Assembly (NCBI GenBank): GCA_000499405.2
Contig: HG738141.1
Location: 590,032-654,031 of the forward strand
DNA length: 64,000 nt
Source: Onchocerca volvulus
Lineage: Eukaryota; Nematoda; Chromadorea; Rhabditida; Onchocercidae
Direction: 5' to 3'
Of the stretch, positions 23,568 to 40,100 are shown piece after piece. Both the position numbers and the translations under genes were made by a program. Numbering within the stretch: position 1 is the first letter of the stretch; each line of letters begins with the position of its first letter. The notes under the pieces are model-generated. The model made no database searches. It was not told the origin of the DNA and saw only the letters and a program-made list of their open reading frames with translations.

Positions 23568-26426
23568 AACATTTCTTGACTTATCAATTAACCAGAAATG
23601 TTGCTAAAAATATCTTTTAAATGCAGAAAACTAATTTCTTCTGTTTTTTTTTTTTTTTTTTACTTTCATCTCATTTTATTCTCCAATCAGTTACATTTTT
23701 CGCAAAATAATTTTGCAAAATTTCGTAACAAAAACAAAGTTTTTCAAAAAAAAAAACAAAAAAAAACTTTGTCTTTTTTCTTCTGGTCACAAATATTAAA
23801 ATTTTTAAAACTTTTAAAAGTTTCAATTTCCATGATTAGTAGAAATGACAAAAATTTTGCTTAACGATTTTTTATTAAGGAATTTTGCTATTTGAAATTT
23901 GGAAAAAATTTTTGCAAAAAATATAATTGATGAAAGATATTAAAATAAAAAACGAGAAATTGTCATTGTATATTCAAAAAGTCTTCTATCACTACATTTT
24001 TGATTTAAATTGATATTTCAAGAAATGTTTTTTTTTTTTTTAACTAAAACTTTAATCGATAAAATATTAATATTTAATTAGTATCACAAAAACTATTAAA
24101 TGATCATTTGTAGTACATTATATTGCATTTATTTATAAAATATTCTATATATTAAATGATATAATTCAATTTTGAATTCAATTACGAATATAATTCTCGA
24201 GTAATTAAAAATAAATTACCTGGACTAATTTCAGTTAAGAATACACCTTGTACAGTAGTACTCATTCCAATGCAAATACCAACGATAAATCGTGAAAGAA
24301 CAAAGAATTCCGCAATATTTGCATAGTGTGATAAAGGTGAGAAGAAAAGAGCAATAATCATTAACTTAAATTAATAATTTTAAATTAAACAAAAAAATTT
24401 TGAATAAAAATGAGTAAAAAATAGTCAAATTAAATTAAAAAAAAACAATTTTTTGATAATTGAAATTTCTTTCAAATAAGATTTTATTGAATTAAATTTA
24501 AAAATTTTCTTATTTATTCAAAAAATTTCTTTACCACTATATCAAAAAAATAAACCTTCAAAGTATAATTATTTGAAATTAAAAACTATTTTTCAAAAGA
24601 TTATGGTAATAAATTAAAATAGATCATTTATGGAGATGTTAATTAACGAATTAAAAATCTAAAAGAATACTGGCTAAAAAAAAAAATAATAGCACTAAAT
24701 TTTCACAATCATTCATATATTATTAAACGACTGATTACTTAATTGTTACATGGAAAATTAAGTAAATTACAGTATAAACAAAACATATCAAATGGATACT
24801 GTAAATATTCGATACCGTACAAAATTACAGTAATGTGAGTGAACTTTGCAGTTTGTTCCTTTTTTTTTTTTTTTTGAAATCATATAAATTCTAGCATTAA
24901 TTTTTGGCAAATAATTAATCCAAATGAGTTTTTATTCCAGAATATTTTAAGAACAAATAATTTATTTAAAGATAAATGATATATTTCTTGAAATTCATTT
25001 CTAAAATTAATGATTTAAATTTTAAGAAAAAACAAAACAAACAATTCCGATAAGAATTAACGATCGTTTTGAACCAATATGGTTAATGATCGATGGTGCT
25101 ACTGTAGCACCAATAATTGCACCAATAAATAAAATTCCAACAACGAATGACCAAAATAATCGAATTGATAATTCCGAAAATTTTATTCCATAACGACTGC
25201 AAATAGAATTTTAATTTTTAATAATTTAAATTTAATAAGTATTTTGATAAGGAAATAATTCTGGCTTATTTAATCTGAAAATATTTTGATAAGAAAATAA
25301 GATAGTTATTTTTGACGATGAAACAACTTTGGCAAGATTAATTTGATAAAATATTTTGATAGGGAAATAATTTTGGTAAGGTTAATTTAATGTTTTGCTT
25401 AACAAGGTGATAATTTTGATAAGTTTAATTTGATATAATTAATCATAAAAAAATTATTTTAATAAGCTTAATTCGAGAATATTTTAATAAGGAAATAATT
25501 TTAACAGGTTTAATTTGATACAATTCTGATAACGAAAGAAGATACTTATTTTAATGGAGGAATAAGTTTGATGAGGTTAATTTGATAAATGTTTTGATAA
25601 GAAAATGATTTTGATAAGTAAAAAATGATAATTTCACCAACTTTTAATTAATTAACAAATGATGTAAAAAATTAATTTTACTATGAAAATATGGTAGATG
25701 ATATATATCTTCAAAATTTTGATTATTAGTATAAATGCTGACGATTTGTTGTATGATAAAAAAATAGTTAAATTTGTAAAAATTAATTTAAAAATATTGA
25801 ATTGACGAATTTCAAATAGCTAATTTTGATGAATAATTTTTTAATTGGTAAATATTGATTAGTTGAATGTCATTTTCAGATGGTTAACTTTTAGATGACT
25901 AATTTTGACAAATAAAATTTTAAATAATTCATTTTGACAGCTTAAAATCATTTGCAGATATGCATTTTAATGCAAATAAGTTTTGACAGTTCTTGCTTGA
26001 AAAATTCATTTTAAATTGATTGCTAATTTTTGAATTCTTTTCAAATAATTAACGGATAATTTCCTTTTACAAAATTTTGTTTTAAATTTTATCACTAACT
26101 TATTTTGTACAATCAAAATTTTATTTTAGGTTAAAAACAAAAAAAAATCAAAATTTAGGTTAAAAACAATGAGCTTAACTTAATTTTTTTAGTATTAATT
26201 AATAGAATATGGATGCTAATTTTATTTCAATAACAAATATTATCTTTGGAAAGAAGAAAAGGAAATATTAATAATAGTCAAATAACCTTTCTAAAGATTG
26301 TGCTAAAAATTGTTGCAACAATTGGCCTTTCGGATTAATAATTGAAACTTGAAAACCGAAATTAAATCCACCTCCAAGTACCACAAAAATTCCGGTAAGA
26401 AGAAGTTTTGCTGTTGGAAATTGCAT
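21185..26426 (-). CDS. GLUT/SLC2-like major facilitator sugar transporter
   Basis: The product is a 474-aa, 12-helix plasma-membrane transporter of the sugar transporter family, predicted to move hexoses by facilitated diffusion. Exons: 26287-26426, 25043-25196, 24220-24364, 22952-23306, 22264-22462, 21911-22065, 21185-21461; all phases match. Family hallmarks in order: helix 1 GGGFNFGFQVSIIN; EISPVRFRG after helix 4; HESPLYFLKQ at the start of the large central loop; IDKIGRRFLL between helices 8 and 9; IGIGPIAWF in helix 10 with the conserved Trp; PETRNRSPEEI after helix 12; then a short tail ending GKN. Oddities: the helix 2-3 loop has GSKR where GRR is usual, and helix 7 has VSFSGIV where glucose carriers have QQLSGIN, so the substrate is uncertain. 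The start ATG lies 4 bases after a TTTTAG splice site. Confidence 0.93.
21471..21722. repeat. 126-bp tandem duplication in the transporter's last intron
   Basis: Copies lie at 21471-21596 and 21597-21722, starting ATTAAA(T/C)TTCATTTTATATA. They differ mainly in the length of an A run and in a few substitutions, and lie wholly inside the intron 21462-21910. Confidence 0.9.
21739..21791. repeat. (AAT)n microsatellite
   Basis: About 17 uninterrupted AAT units sit in the same intron, just beyond the 126-bp duplication. Confidence 0.95.
22507..22656. repeat. 75-bp tandem duplication in an intron of the transporter
   Basis: Copies start at 22507 and 22582 with CTTTAATAA(T/C)TTG and share ATCAAT(C/T)(G/A)ATTTTGC(T/C)ATACTTTA. 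They are imperfect and lie within the intron 22463-22951. Confidence 0.8.
23450..23565. repeat. Long homopolymer cluster (poly-T, poly-A, poly-T, poly-A)
   Basis: Within the intron 23307-24219, a run of 10 T is followed by about 34 A, 13 T and about 30 A. Adjacent A34 and T13 runs can fold on themselves. The lengths are likely to be unreliable in an assembly. Confidence 0.9.
25230..25620. repeat. Degenerate ~60-bp repeat in the transporter's first intron
   Basis: Repeated blocks carry TTTTGATAAGGAAATAATTTTG, then a GGTTAATTTGATA-like segment, five to six times between exons 1 and 2 (intron 25197-26286). Copies are diverged and of variable length. Confidence 0.65.
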
Positions 26427-26430
26427 TTTT

Positions 26431-26436
26431 CTAAAA
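26431..26436 (-). promoter_or_regulatory. Probable spliced-leader acceptor for the sugar transporter
   Basis: TTTTAG on the minus strand lies only 4 bases before the ATG at 26426. No coding exon with matching phase is visible further upstream, so trans-splicing is the simplest reading. Confidence 0.5.
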
Positions 26437-29400
26437 TGAGTTTTTTCTTGGTTTTTCTGTTTTCAATATCATTTACATTTTGATGATAAAATAAAATGCG
26501 GGAAAATTCATTGATGAAAAGAGAATTTTTATCGATTGATTACCATTTATTGCTCAAAATTAATGAAATTTAAATAATTAAAATAAAACTGAATTGAATT
26601 GAAATAATTTTAAAATGTTGGAAATTGAATTATAGCATAGCTAAAGCAATGATTAATTAATGTTAAAAATTGTAGTTTTAGATTTTTTACTTGTACAAGT
26701 AAAATGAAACTGGAAGTTACGAAAGATGTTATAATTAAGAGAATTTAGAAATATTCCATTCAATAATCACAGAGCACTTATTTCAAAGTTCTTAAATTTC
26801 GTTCTCATTTGATCTAAATACTAGAAAATTTCTTTATGATATGAAAATGAAAAAATCATTTCTGTTTAAATTTATTGATTTTTCATTTTAAATTTTCTTC
26901 ATCAAAAAGGAAAATGGTGAAGATTGAGGACAGAAAAGAATGAATCGAAATAAAAATTCATGCTCTGAAAGTTAGATAAATCAAATTGGATATATAAGAT
27001 GAAATTGAAAGCAAAACAAAAACAAATAAAAATTGCAAGAAATTTGGGGATTAAAAAATTTTAAATCCCTTAAAGTCCATCCGAGCAGCAAATGGAAGCA
27101 AAACTTCGTTTATAATTTAAAAGCCGAAATAAGTATGGTTAAATCCACTAAGAGGGATAAATATGAAGCATGAAATATGAAATTAATTTAAGCAGAAGAA
27201 ATTTTTTTGTGGGAAAACTTAAAAATTTTCAAGTGATTTTAGCAAAATCTATCAGTCAATTTATCAATTTATACTTCAACTATTATTAAAAATTCATTCT
27301 TTTTTTTTATTGGAAAATTTTTGACATAATCTGACATAATTTCAGCCAGAATTATATTGGCTCTAATAGGGGGTTTGAATATAAGCCTTGGATAATCAAG
27401 TATTTAAAAAAAAAAAAAACAGGAAATTTAACTAACAAAACACAAATTCAACGAAAAAAAAATAAACGCATAATGCAAAAAAAAAAAATTTATAATAAAC
27501 AGAATTTAAAAAATAAAAAACATGTTTGTATAAAAATAAAAATGACAAATCCAAAAGCAAAGTTAAAAAAAAAAAAACTAAATAATAATAAGCATTCACT
27601 TTTTCAACCTGAATTTCATATCGCAAATTAAAAAAAAATTGAATGTCAAAAAAAAACTAGAATAGAAAAAAAACAAATCAGGAAAAACTCGATAAAATAA
27701 AAAACGAGGAAAAAAGGGGAATATAAATTGAATTAAGTCAAATCCACTAATTATAAATTAGAAATTTAATAACTAAACTACTAAAAATAAGATAACAAAT
27801 CAATACAAAATAATAATCACAATACTTTAAGCCAAAAAATAAAATTTTAGCATCGACATCAAGAAAAATCAATAATCAACATCCAACCATATCAAATTAA
27901 TAAAAAAAAAAGAAAAAAAAATTGAATTTCTTTTTTAAATTGAAAAAAAATGAAAAAATAAATATGGAAACATGCATATAATAGCAGACATTGGTAATCA
28001 AATAAATATTTACAAATAGAATCACAATATTGGCTGTTAATATTTTCATTAATTAATTAGTAATTATTTCACTAATTAGTAATTATTTAACTCTTTAATA
28101 ATTATAAAATATATTATTTTATTCATTAAACGTAAAAATTTCAAATTTGAAACGAAAAAAAGAAAACAAAAAATGACAAAACACTATCTTATATTAAGTT
28201 TCAACTAATGTTTTGAAATATTATGATTAATTTGTTCATGTGTTATTTTTCGCTGTTTTTCTATCTTTTTTCTTAAATTGGACTTTGTTACTTAACTGTG
28301 AAATAACGATAAAAAAGTTTAGTTTTTTTTTCTTTTGGAAAAAAAATTAATAACAAAAAAGAAAAAACGAAACGATGAAGAAATATCATATTATAATCAT
28401 TTCTAGTAAAATTTTAAAATTTCATTAAAATAATAATTTCTCAGAAATATTTGAAAAATATGATATTTCATTCATCTGATTTTAAACGAAAAATTGGCAA
28501 AAAAAAGGAAAGAAAAGAAATAACAAAAAAAAAAAAAAAAATGAATTAAGTATCAAGATGATAATTGAAAAATGAATTAATGGAAATGCTGATATAAATG
28601 ATTTTGAGTACATGTTCACATTTAATCGGAATAAATGATTATTTCTGGATATAAAAAAAAGAGGAAAAATATGGGATAACATAGATTTGAAGCATTGATA
28701 TGGTAAAATAATACTAATAATGCTGTAATCATGAATTATATACCGAAAATTTAATATTACTTTAGTTTTCTCACTCTTTTTTTTTTAATCTGAAAAATAA
28801 ATTTACAACAGTATGAAATAATTCTTTTATCAATGATATCATCATTGCTTGTAATGAAGAAAAAAAAATGAAGGAAAATCAATTAAAGTAATAATTTGAA
28901 TCTTGTCATTTATATTTCTTACCTAAAATTAGCAATAATTAATTTATAAAAATAACATTTTAAATATTTCAAATCATTATAATTTTATAAAATAATTAAT
29001 TCATTAATTTCTAGAACTAGATCATTAATTATCGAAATTAATATATTTTCATTTTCTTATATTTGAAATAACTATCCTACTGACAAGGCATTTATTTCTC
29101 CCAATTACATTATTCTCATTAACGAATGACTATTTCTTTGACATTATTTTCATTTTATTGCTCTTTAAGAAATTAAAGTTCGGGAGAAAAAAAAAGGTCA
29201 GATACTAAAATCTGTCATAAAAATAAAGTGTCAATTTTGTATTTTCTTAAACTACATCATTTCACTCACTTTTTTTTCCTTTTATTATAAAGAAGAAGAA
29301 TTAGTATCCATTTATCCATAATTTGCTATCAAAAAGATTTTTTTTTTATCATAATCCTTTGGCCTTTTTTTTAATTAATTAATTAATGAAGATGCGTTGA

Positions 29401-30848
29401 TATATTTGTAACTCTTTAATATATATTCCATCATGATATATTGATAATATAATTCGGAAAATACCACTGAAATATCATATAAAATATCACATTAACTTTT
29501 GTTTTGATTTTATTTATACATATTTATTAATAAGCTTAATTTAGAATAATTGAATATTAACTTAAATGTCATAACTAGTAATTTATGTATATTTCAGTTA
29601 TTAACGGAATTTTATGACTTCAATTTTCGCGTATGTTTATTTTTTTGTTTTTTATGTATAGAATTATGAGCTACCAATGATTTTATTGAAATTCACTGAT
29701 TATCGGAAAAACAAAAAAGTTTCTTTTTTTCTTTTTTTCAAATTATCTCGTCATTTAGATATGTCGAAATAATTAAAGATCTTTGTATTTTATTTTGGTA
29801 TAAGCAAACCTTTTGACCCTTACGTTATAATTAACATACTGTAAATTTTACGAGGATTGTAATCTAAGAAAGGCATCCAATTCTTTGATCGGTATTTGAC
29901 GAGTACGATATTCGATCCTTAACTCTGATCGGATTAATCATTGTTCTGATCGGTATTAGACGAGCGGATTAATTAAATCCTTTGCTCTGATCGATATTCG
30001 ATCAGCATTCAATCTTTTATTCTTATCGTAAATTGGGCAAGCAATGGGTTCAATTCAGTTTCAAACTTAGTACTTTATCAAATCCTATCACTTCCCAATT
30101 CCAAACCAAACCTCTAATGAACTTCCCTACTCTCCATAAATAAAAGACTTTTAAATTATCGATTGTATTCTCGATATTCGTTTATAAATTGCATTGTAAC
30201 ATAGTTACGGTGATAAATTAAGTCACAAAAAAAACCTTCATCACACAACAAATACACTTGTTCGAGAAGTCTTCAATTCTCTAAAAACTTTTCACAAATT
30301 TATTGATGAAGTTAGAAATTAACAAAATATAAAAAATAAAAACAAAAAACAGAAACAAATTAAATCAAGATGATCAAAAGTGAAGAAGTGATAGCAGCTT
30401 TACTTTAACATAACTTTCTTAGAATTAATATTTTTATTTTACACTCATTAGATTTAGCACTTGCAAAATCATGATCAAGTAAGAGATAAATGATAAACTA
30501 GTTGAAATTTGTTAAACAAAATTTTTGCTCCAAACTAGAGAATATTTTAGTCCAATATTTTTTTGATTGATGGAAAGTATATTTCGCTAAGAGACTAAAC
30601 AACGAATCGATTAAATAAGGAATTTTTAGCGAATTATCTTACTCAATTTTATTAAATAGATAAAGGATATGGTCTTTTTTCGGAAGCGAATTCTCAGTAC
30701 TATCTGGAATATAAATGCTAAAAACAAATATGCATCACTGGATATTCTTGTAGTCTTGGTAAAGCAGTAATGGAAAACAAATCTATCATTACCACATTGA
30801 AACAAAGATCTCACAAGAAAATGATAAAAGAGTGACGATAGAGATAGC
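26437..30848. other. 4.4-kb gene-free stretch
   Basis: No coding segments were supported on either strand. It contains many A/T runs and the GATCGG-type repeat at 29887-30015. It probably holds the promoter of the sugar transporter on its left and the 3' flank of the AFG2-like gene on its right. Confidence 0.65.
29887..30015. repeat. GATCGGTATT-type degenerate repeat
   Basis: Six occurrences of GATCGG/GATCGA, most preceded by CTCT or TTCT and followed by (T)ATT(C/A/T)GA, occur in about 130 bases. They are mixed with GACGAG and GGATTAAT segments. The interval is noticeably more GC-rich than its flanks. Confidence 0.65.
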
Positions 30849-35829
<4,981 letters not shown>

Positions 35830-35841
35830 TCTCAAATGATC

Positions 35842-35850
35842 CTGTCAAAA
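35842..35850 (-). promoter_or_regulatory. Probable spliced-leader acceptor for the AFG2-like gene
   Basis: TTTTGACAG on the minus strand ends 12 bases before the ATG at 35829, with no upstream coding exon in phase. Confidence 0.45.
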
Positions 35851-37158
35851 TATAATTAATAATTAATAAGATGAATAATAACAGTATAACCGATATTAAT
35901 TATAATATAATTGGGAAATTAATTAACGACAAATGGATTCTTCTAATGTAAGCATTAGCATTTTTAATTTTAAATTAGTAATTAAATTTGAAGGAAAATA
36001 AACATTCGTTCTTTGCATTTGAGTTTTTGGTTGTTTATTTTTATTTTTTCTTTATTTATTGTTTAGTGAAAGTAATATTTAATGCGTAAAAACTGTAAAA
36101 GCATGGATACAAATTTATATAAAATTTATATTCCCTGATCAATCCCCCCCTAAGCCAAAAATTGGTTTAATTTTTCTTTATTTCAGTAAACAAAATATTT
36201 TCTGGAATTTCCTTTTCAGTGTGGCACTGTAGTTACAAGCCAAGACGACATTAGTCACACTTTCAAATTATAAAAATTTATTCTCTTACAAAAATTTCAC
36301 AAATATAATTCAACCGGTTATTCTAGCTTATCAGTGTTATACAATTAAGAAAAAAAAAGAAAAAATAAAACTATAATAAAAAAAAAATTGATCCCAATTG
36401 CTATTCACTAGATTTAAAATGATTAAAAATGTTCTGTCTAATTCTTCTTTGTTTTTTTCGGCACATTTTTCTATATAATTAATACTCCTCCCAACTTGTA
36501 TTAATATGTCCCTTGATTTTAATGATGAAGCCAAACAGTAAACATAATATATCTTGCAAAAATAATAACAAATTAATGAGACAACAATTTAATAACACAC
36601 AATCCAATACAGTTCTATTATGTTTGATACTAATATTCATAAAAGAAAGTTAAATTTTCCGGCTTAACATTCCTTCTAGCTAATTTTGTAAAGCGATAAG
36701 CAGTAATACTATTATTTCAACTCGCCGGATACCTTTATTAAAGCTCCCATAATTGAAACAAATCTATACAAATCATGAAATGGATGTTAATTAAACCATT
36801 ATTTGGATTTCGATTCCCAATTTGAATAGTTATTGCCATCTCTTTTACAATATTCCTGAAATTCTATTTTCTTGAAGAGAAAACGATTGTAGTATAGTAT
36901 CGCATTCTCTTTTCTTCTCTAACCATGATTTTTAAAATCTCATTTTTTCATTTAATTAAATTGCAAATCTGAATAAATAAGATGCCTATTTATTCTGTTC
37001 TATATGAATAATGCCTTGTTCTGTTATATATGAATAATTCCCAGAGATTATTTTCACATGTATTGAATCACAACAATGAAATATATTGATGAAAAACTTT
37101 TATAACTTCGAAGATAAACTAAAAAGTGAACAAAGTGGCAAAAAAGTGACAAAAACAT
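35851..37158. other. Intergenic stretch with one exon-like segment
   Basis: This is the gap between the proline-rich protein gene's stop and the AFG2-like gene's start. Apart from the candidate exon at 36397-36555 and a possible short first exon near 36750-36770, nothing is supported. Confidence 0.5.
36397..36555 (-). other. Candidate exon of a small unrecognised gene
   Basis: On the minus strand, after a TTTTTGCAAG acceptor at 36556, an open frame encodes a helical, charged peptide including SLKSRDILIQVGRSINYIEK and a following CAEKNKEELDRTF segment. The composition is unlike the surrounding AT noise. Its 3' limit is unclear (a GTGAAT donor near 36411 or later). A short block upstream (MGALIK followed by GTATCC at about 36750) could be a first exon in compatible phase. 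The heptad-like pattern resembles small coiled-coil subunits, but no family is recognised. It may be chance. Confidence 0.3.
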
Positions 37159-40100
37159 TTAAGATTGGCTGATTTTATCGGTCCCTGGTTCGCTGTTCTC
37201 ATCAATTAACATCACATTTTCTTCTGCATTATTTGATGACGTATGAGTTGCATAAATATTTGGATTAGTTGTAGTAGTAGCACCTGAAACGAAAATTTCT
37301 TCATTAATTCCTAAGCTTTGCTTTTAGAGTGAAGCACTGACACATTAAAGTTTCGGAATATTAAAAAAGCCACAAGTACTGATAACTATAATCTTTTATG
37401 ATCTTTGATTTCATTCCCATTCATTCCTCTTTCATATTTAGGAAGATCTATTTTCTCTATTTGTTGAAAAAATATCAAATCAAGTCATCGGTCACCCGAG
37501 AATTATGGTTCCAAAAAGTGATATAAATAATTTATCTTCCTTTTTTTTTTTAAGCTGAAATATCTACCGGTTTCGCAGCTGCTATTTGCAACTAATGACT
37601 TTGGTCCACCACGAGGAGAACGCGAACGATCACGCATTTCTCCATAATTTCGACTAGCAAATGTACCAGCTACGGCACGTTGAATTTTCCGATCACGAAA
37701 AACTCCTTGTTGCAACATTCTGTAAATAAAAAGCATTGTATCATTTATAGAATGTAATAAGTTCTCGAACATTTAATTTTAAACTGAAATGTTTTCCTTC
37801 TTTCAGTGCACTGATTGCATCTGACGAAAATTGCGAAACTGATACACAAATCTAGAACCAAATAAGAAAACAAAATACAAAATAAAAAAAAATAACCTCC
37901 TTTGAGTAGCTGACGGGCGTGTACTCCATACATGTCGGATTCGAATCGCTTCATCACCTTGCGGATGCTCGTATTCATGAAATGGTAATCGACCATCGTC
38001 ATATAATGAAACAATCCTGCTATTCGGAAATGATAATCCTCGTTCATCTATAAACGGTGCTCCACGACTGTTATCCATAATTGGTACACTATCACGAAAT
38101 GATGGTACACCAAAACGCTGCTGTGCTCTCATCATTCCCATCATTGGTGGTTGCGGTGGCTGTTGCGGAATTCCGGGTAACATTCCTGGATGATTCAAAT
38201 CACGATTTAATTTTGGCCGAAATTCCAATCTTCCAATTTTTTCTGACACCATAGTACCATTAGATGGAATATGATTGTTTGATCCGCTTGCCATTTCCAT
38301 AGGTCGCTCATTTGTGTTTACTAATGACACATTCCGCAATGGATTCTGAGTTCCTGCTTCAATAATTGAACTGCATAAGGAAGGTACGCTCAATGATGAA
38401 GTAGCCTAAAATAAAAACGTTCTGTGTCGACACACTAAAGGATTGATAAATGAATGGAAATTAATATAAAGGTAACATTTTTTCCAATGAGATTTCAAGA
38501 TAAAAATTTTGAATGAAAAATCACACACAATTGACAATTCACTTTTTAAAATTTCTTTTAATGAGTTGCATTACAAGCATTCCCCATAATTAAAGAGTAT
38601 TTCCTCCTGAGGACAAATTCTAAATAAAATATGATCATCAATTACCGAGACATCTCGAGTGTTAATCGTCGATGTACCGGGGCCTTCGAATGTTTGATCA
38701 TTTCCTGCTTAAAATTAATAAAACAGATGTAAAAAAAAAATCAAATATACATAAATTAATTATTTATTAAATATTTTCCTATTCATTGAGATCGCGGAAA
38801 TAATAAAAATGCGAAATCGAACTTTCAGTAAACTTAATACTAACAGAAATACTCTAGGAAATGCAACCTTGTAGTGAATGTCCGGGGAACGGTGGAGGAA
38901 CTGAAAAATCTGGAGGCGGTAAAATTAGTGGTCCAGATACCGTTGATACAACTGGAGGATAACTAAAAGCACTGGAACGTTCGGAAACGAAATTTGGTCG
39001 CGATGGCAATGTATTCTGTGCAAAGCTTTGAGTCTTCGGAAAAACACCATAAGAACCATGGCTGCAATATAAGAAGATCCATGGGTACCAGAAAAGAGTT
39101 TGTCTATACTACTTACGGAATTCAAAAAATTAAATATTTTTAGGAAGCTTATGTTAAGTAGCACAAAAAAACAAAGATACCACGGTTCTGATGATGAAGC
39201 CTGAATATTTGTTGCCAACGGTATACTTCCTGAAAATAAAGGAAGCATAACGAAGATGGAAATTTTTTGTTAAATTATTTTTTAGCAATACTCGATGATG
39301 TAAGCGAAAAACTCATTCTTTCAATATAAATAATCAGTACCATGTGCTGATCACTATTTTTTGAATCGATGGAAATCCTTATTGCACCAGAAATAGTAAA
39401 ACTATCGGACAATTCAGCTTAATTTATCTGCCGATAATAGAATTGCACATGACAAGAGATAATATAGATATACTGAAGATTTAAAACGATATTAACCGCT
39501 CAATTATCTATATATGCGAAACTTTTAAAATTTTCAATGCATTTGAAGTAACGCCATACCTACACCAAAATTGTGATCTTTTTCATGCAGAAACTCCATC
39601 ACATCTTGTCCAATATGTGTGGCCAGTAAATTCATTCCACGTTCACTCATCAATCTCTTCAACGTTTCCATACAATCCCGCAACGATCCTAATTCTTGCT
39701 TATGCATTTGGCGCATCTGCCTAAAGGATATCAGAGCTGGTAGAACAATTTATGATTAAATTTTCCTGGGTCGCCCCGAATACCTTTGAATCACATATAA
39801 AGAGAAGAAAAAATAGCTTTGAAACGAAAAACAAACTCCAATAATCTTCGACGATTGTTGTAAAGCCGAATTTGTTCTCGATCTAATTCATGCACATCGG
39901 ATAACAAATGTCGCAAGCCTATATCATTTAGTTCTACCAGCTAAAACTATTAATTTCAAATGTTAGAAATACGGAAGAACCAATGATGAAGGAATGCAGT
40001 AAAATACTTCGAAAAAACTTTTTTAATGAATGGAAAAAATGTATCGGCGAGAAAATTAAAAAAATTTTTAAGAAGTAAGAAAAAATCGCCTCAAGTATTG

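Noticed and set aside
23402..23864. Phe- or Lys-rich ORFs on both strands
   Set aside because: They are homopolymer artefacts inside an intron of the sugar transporter.
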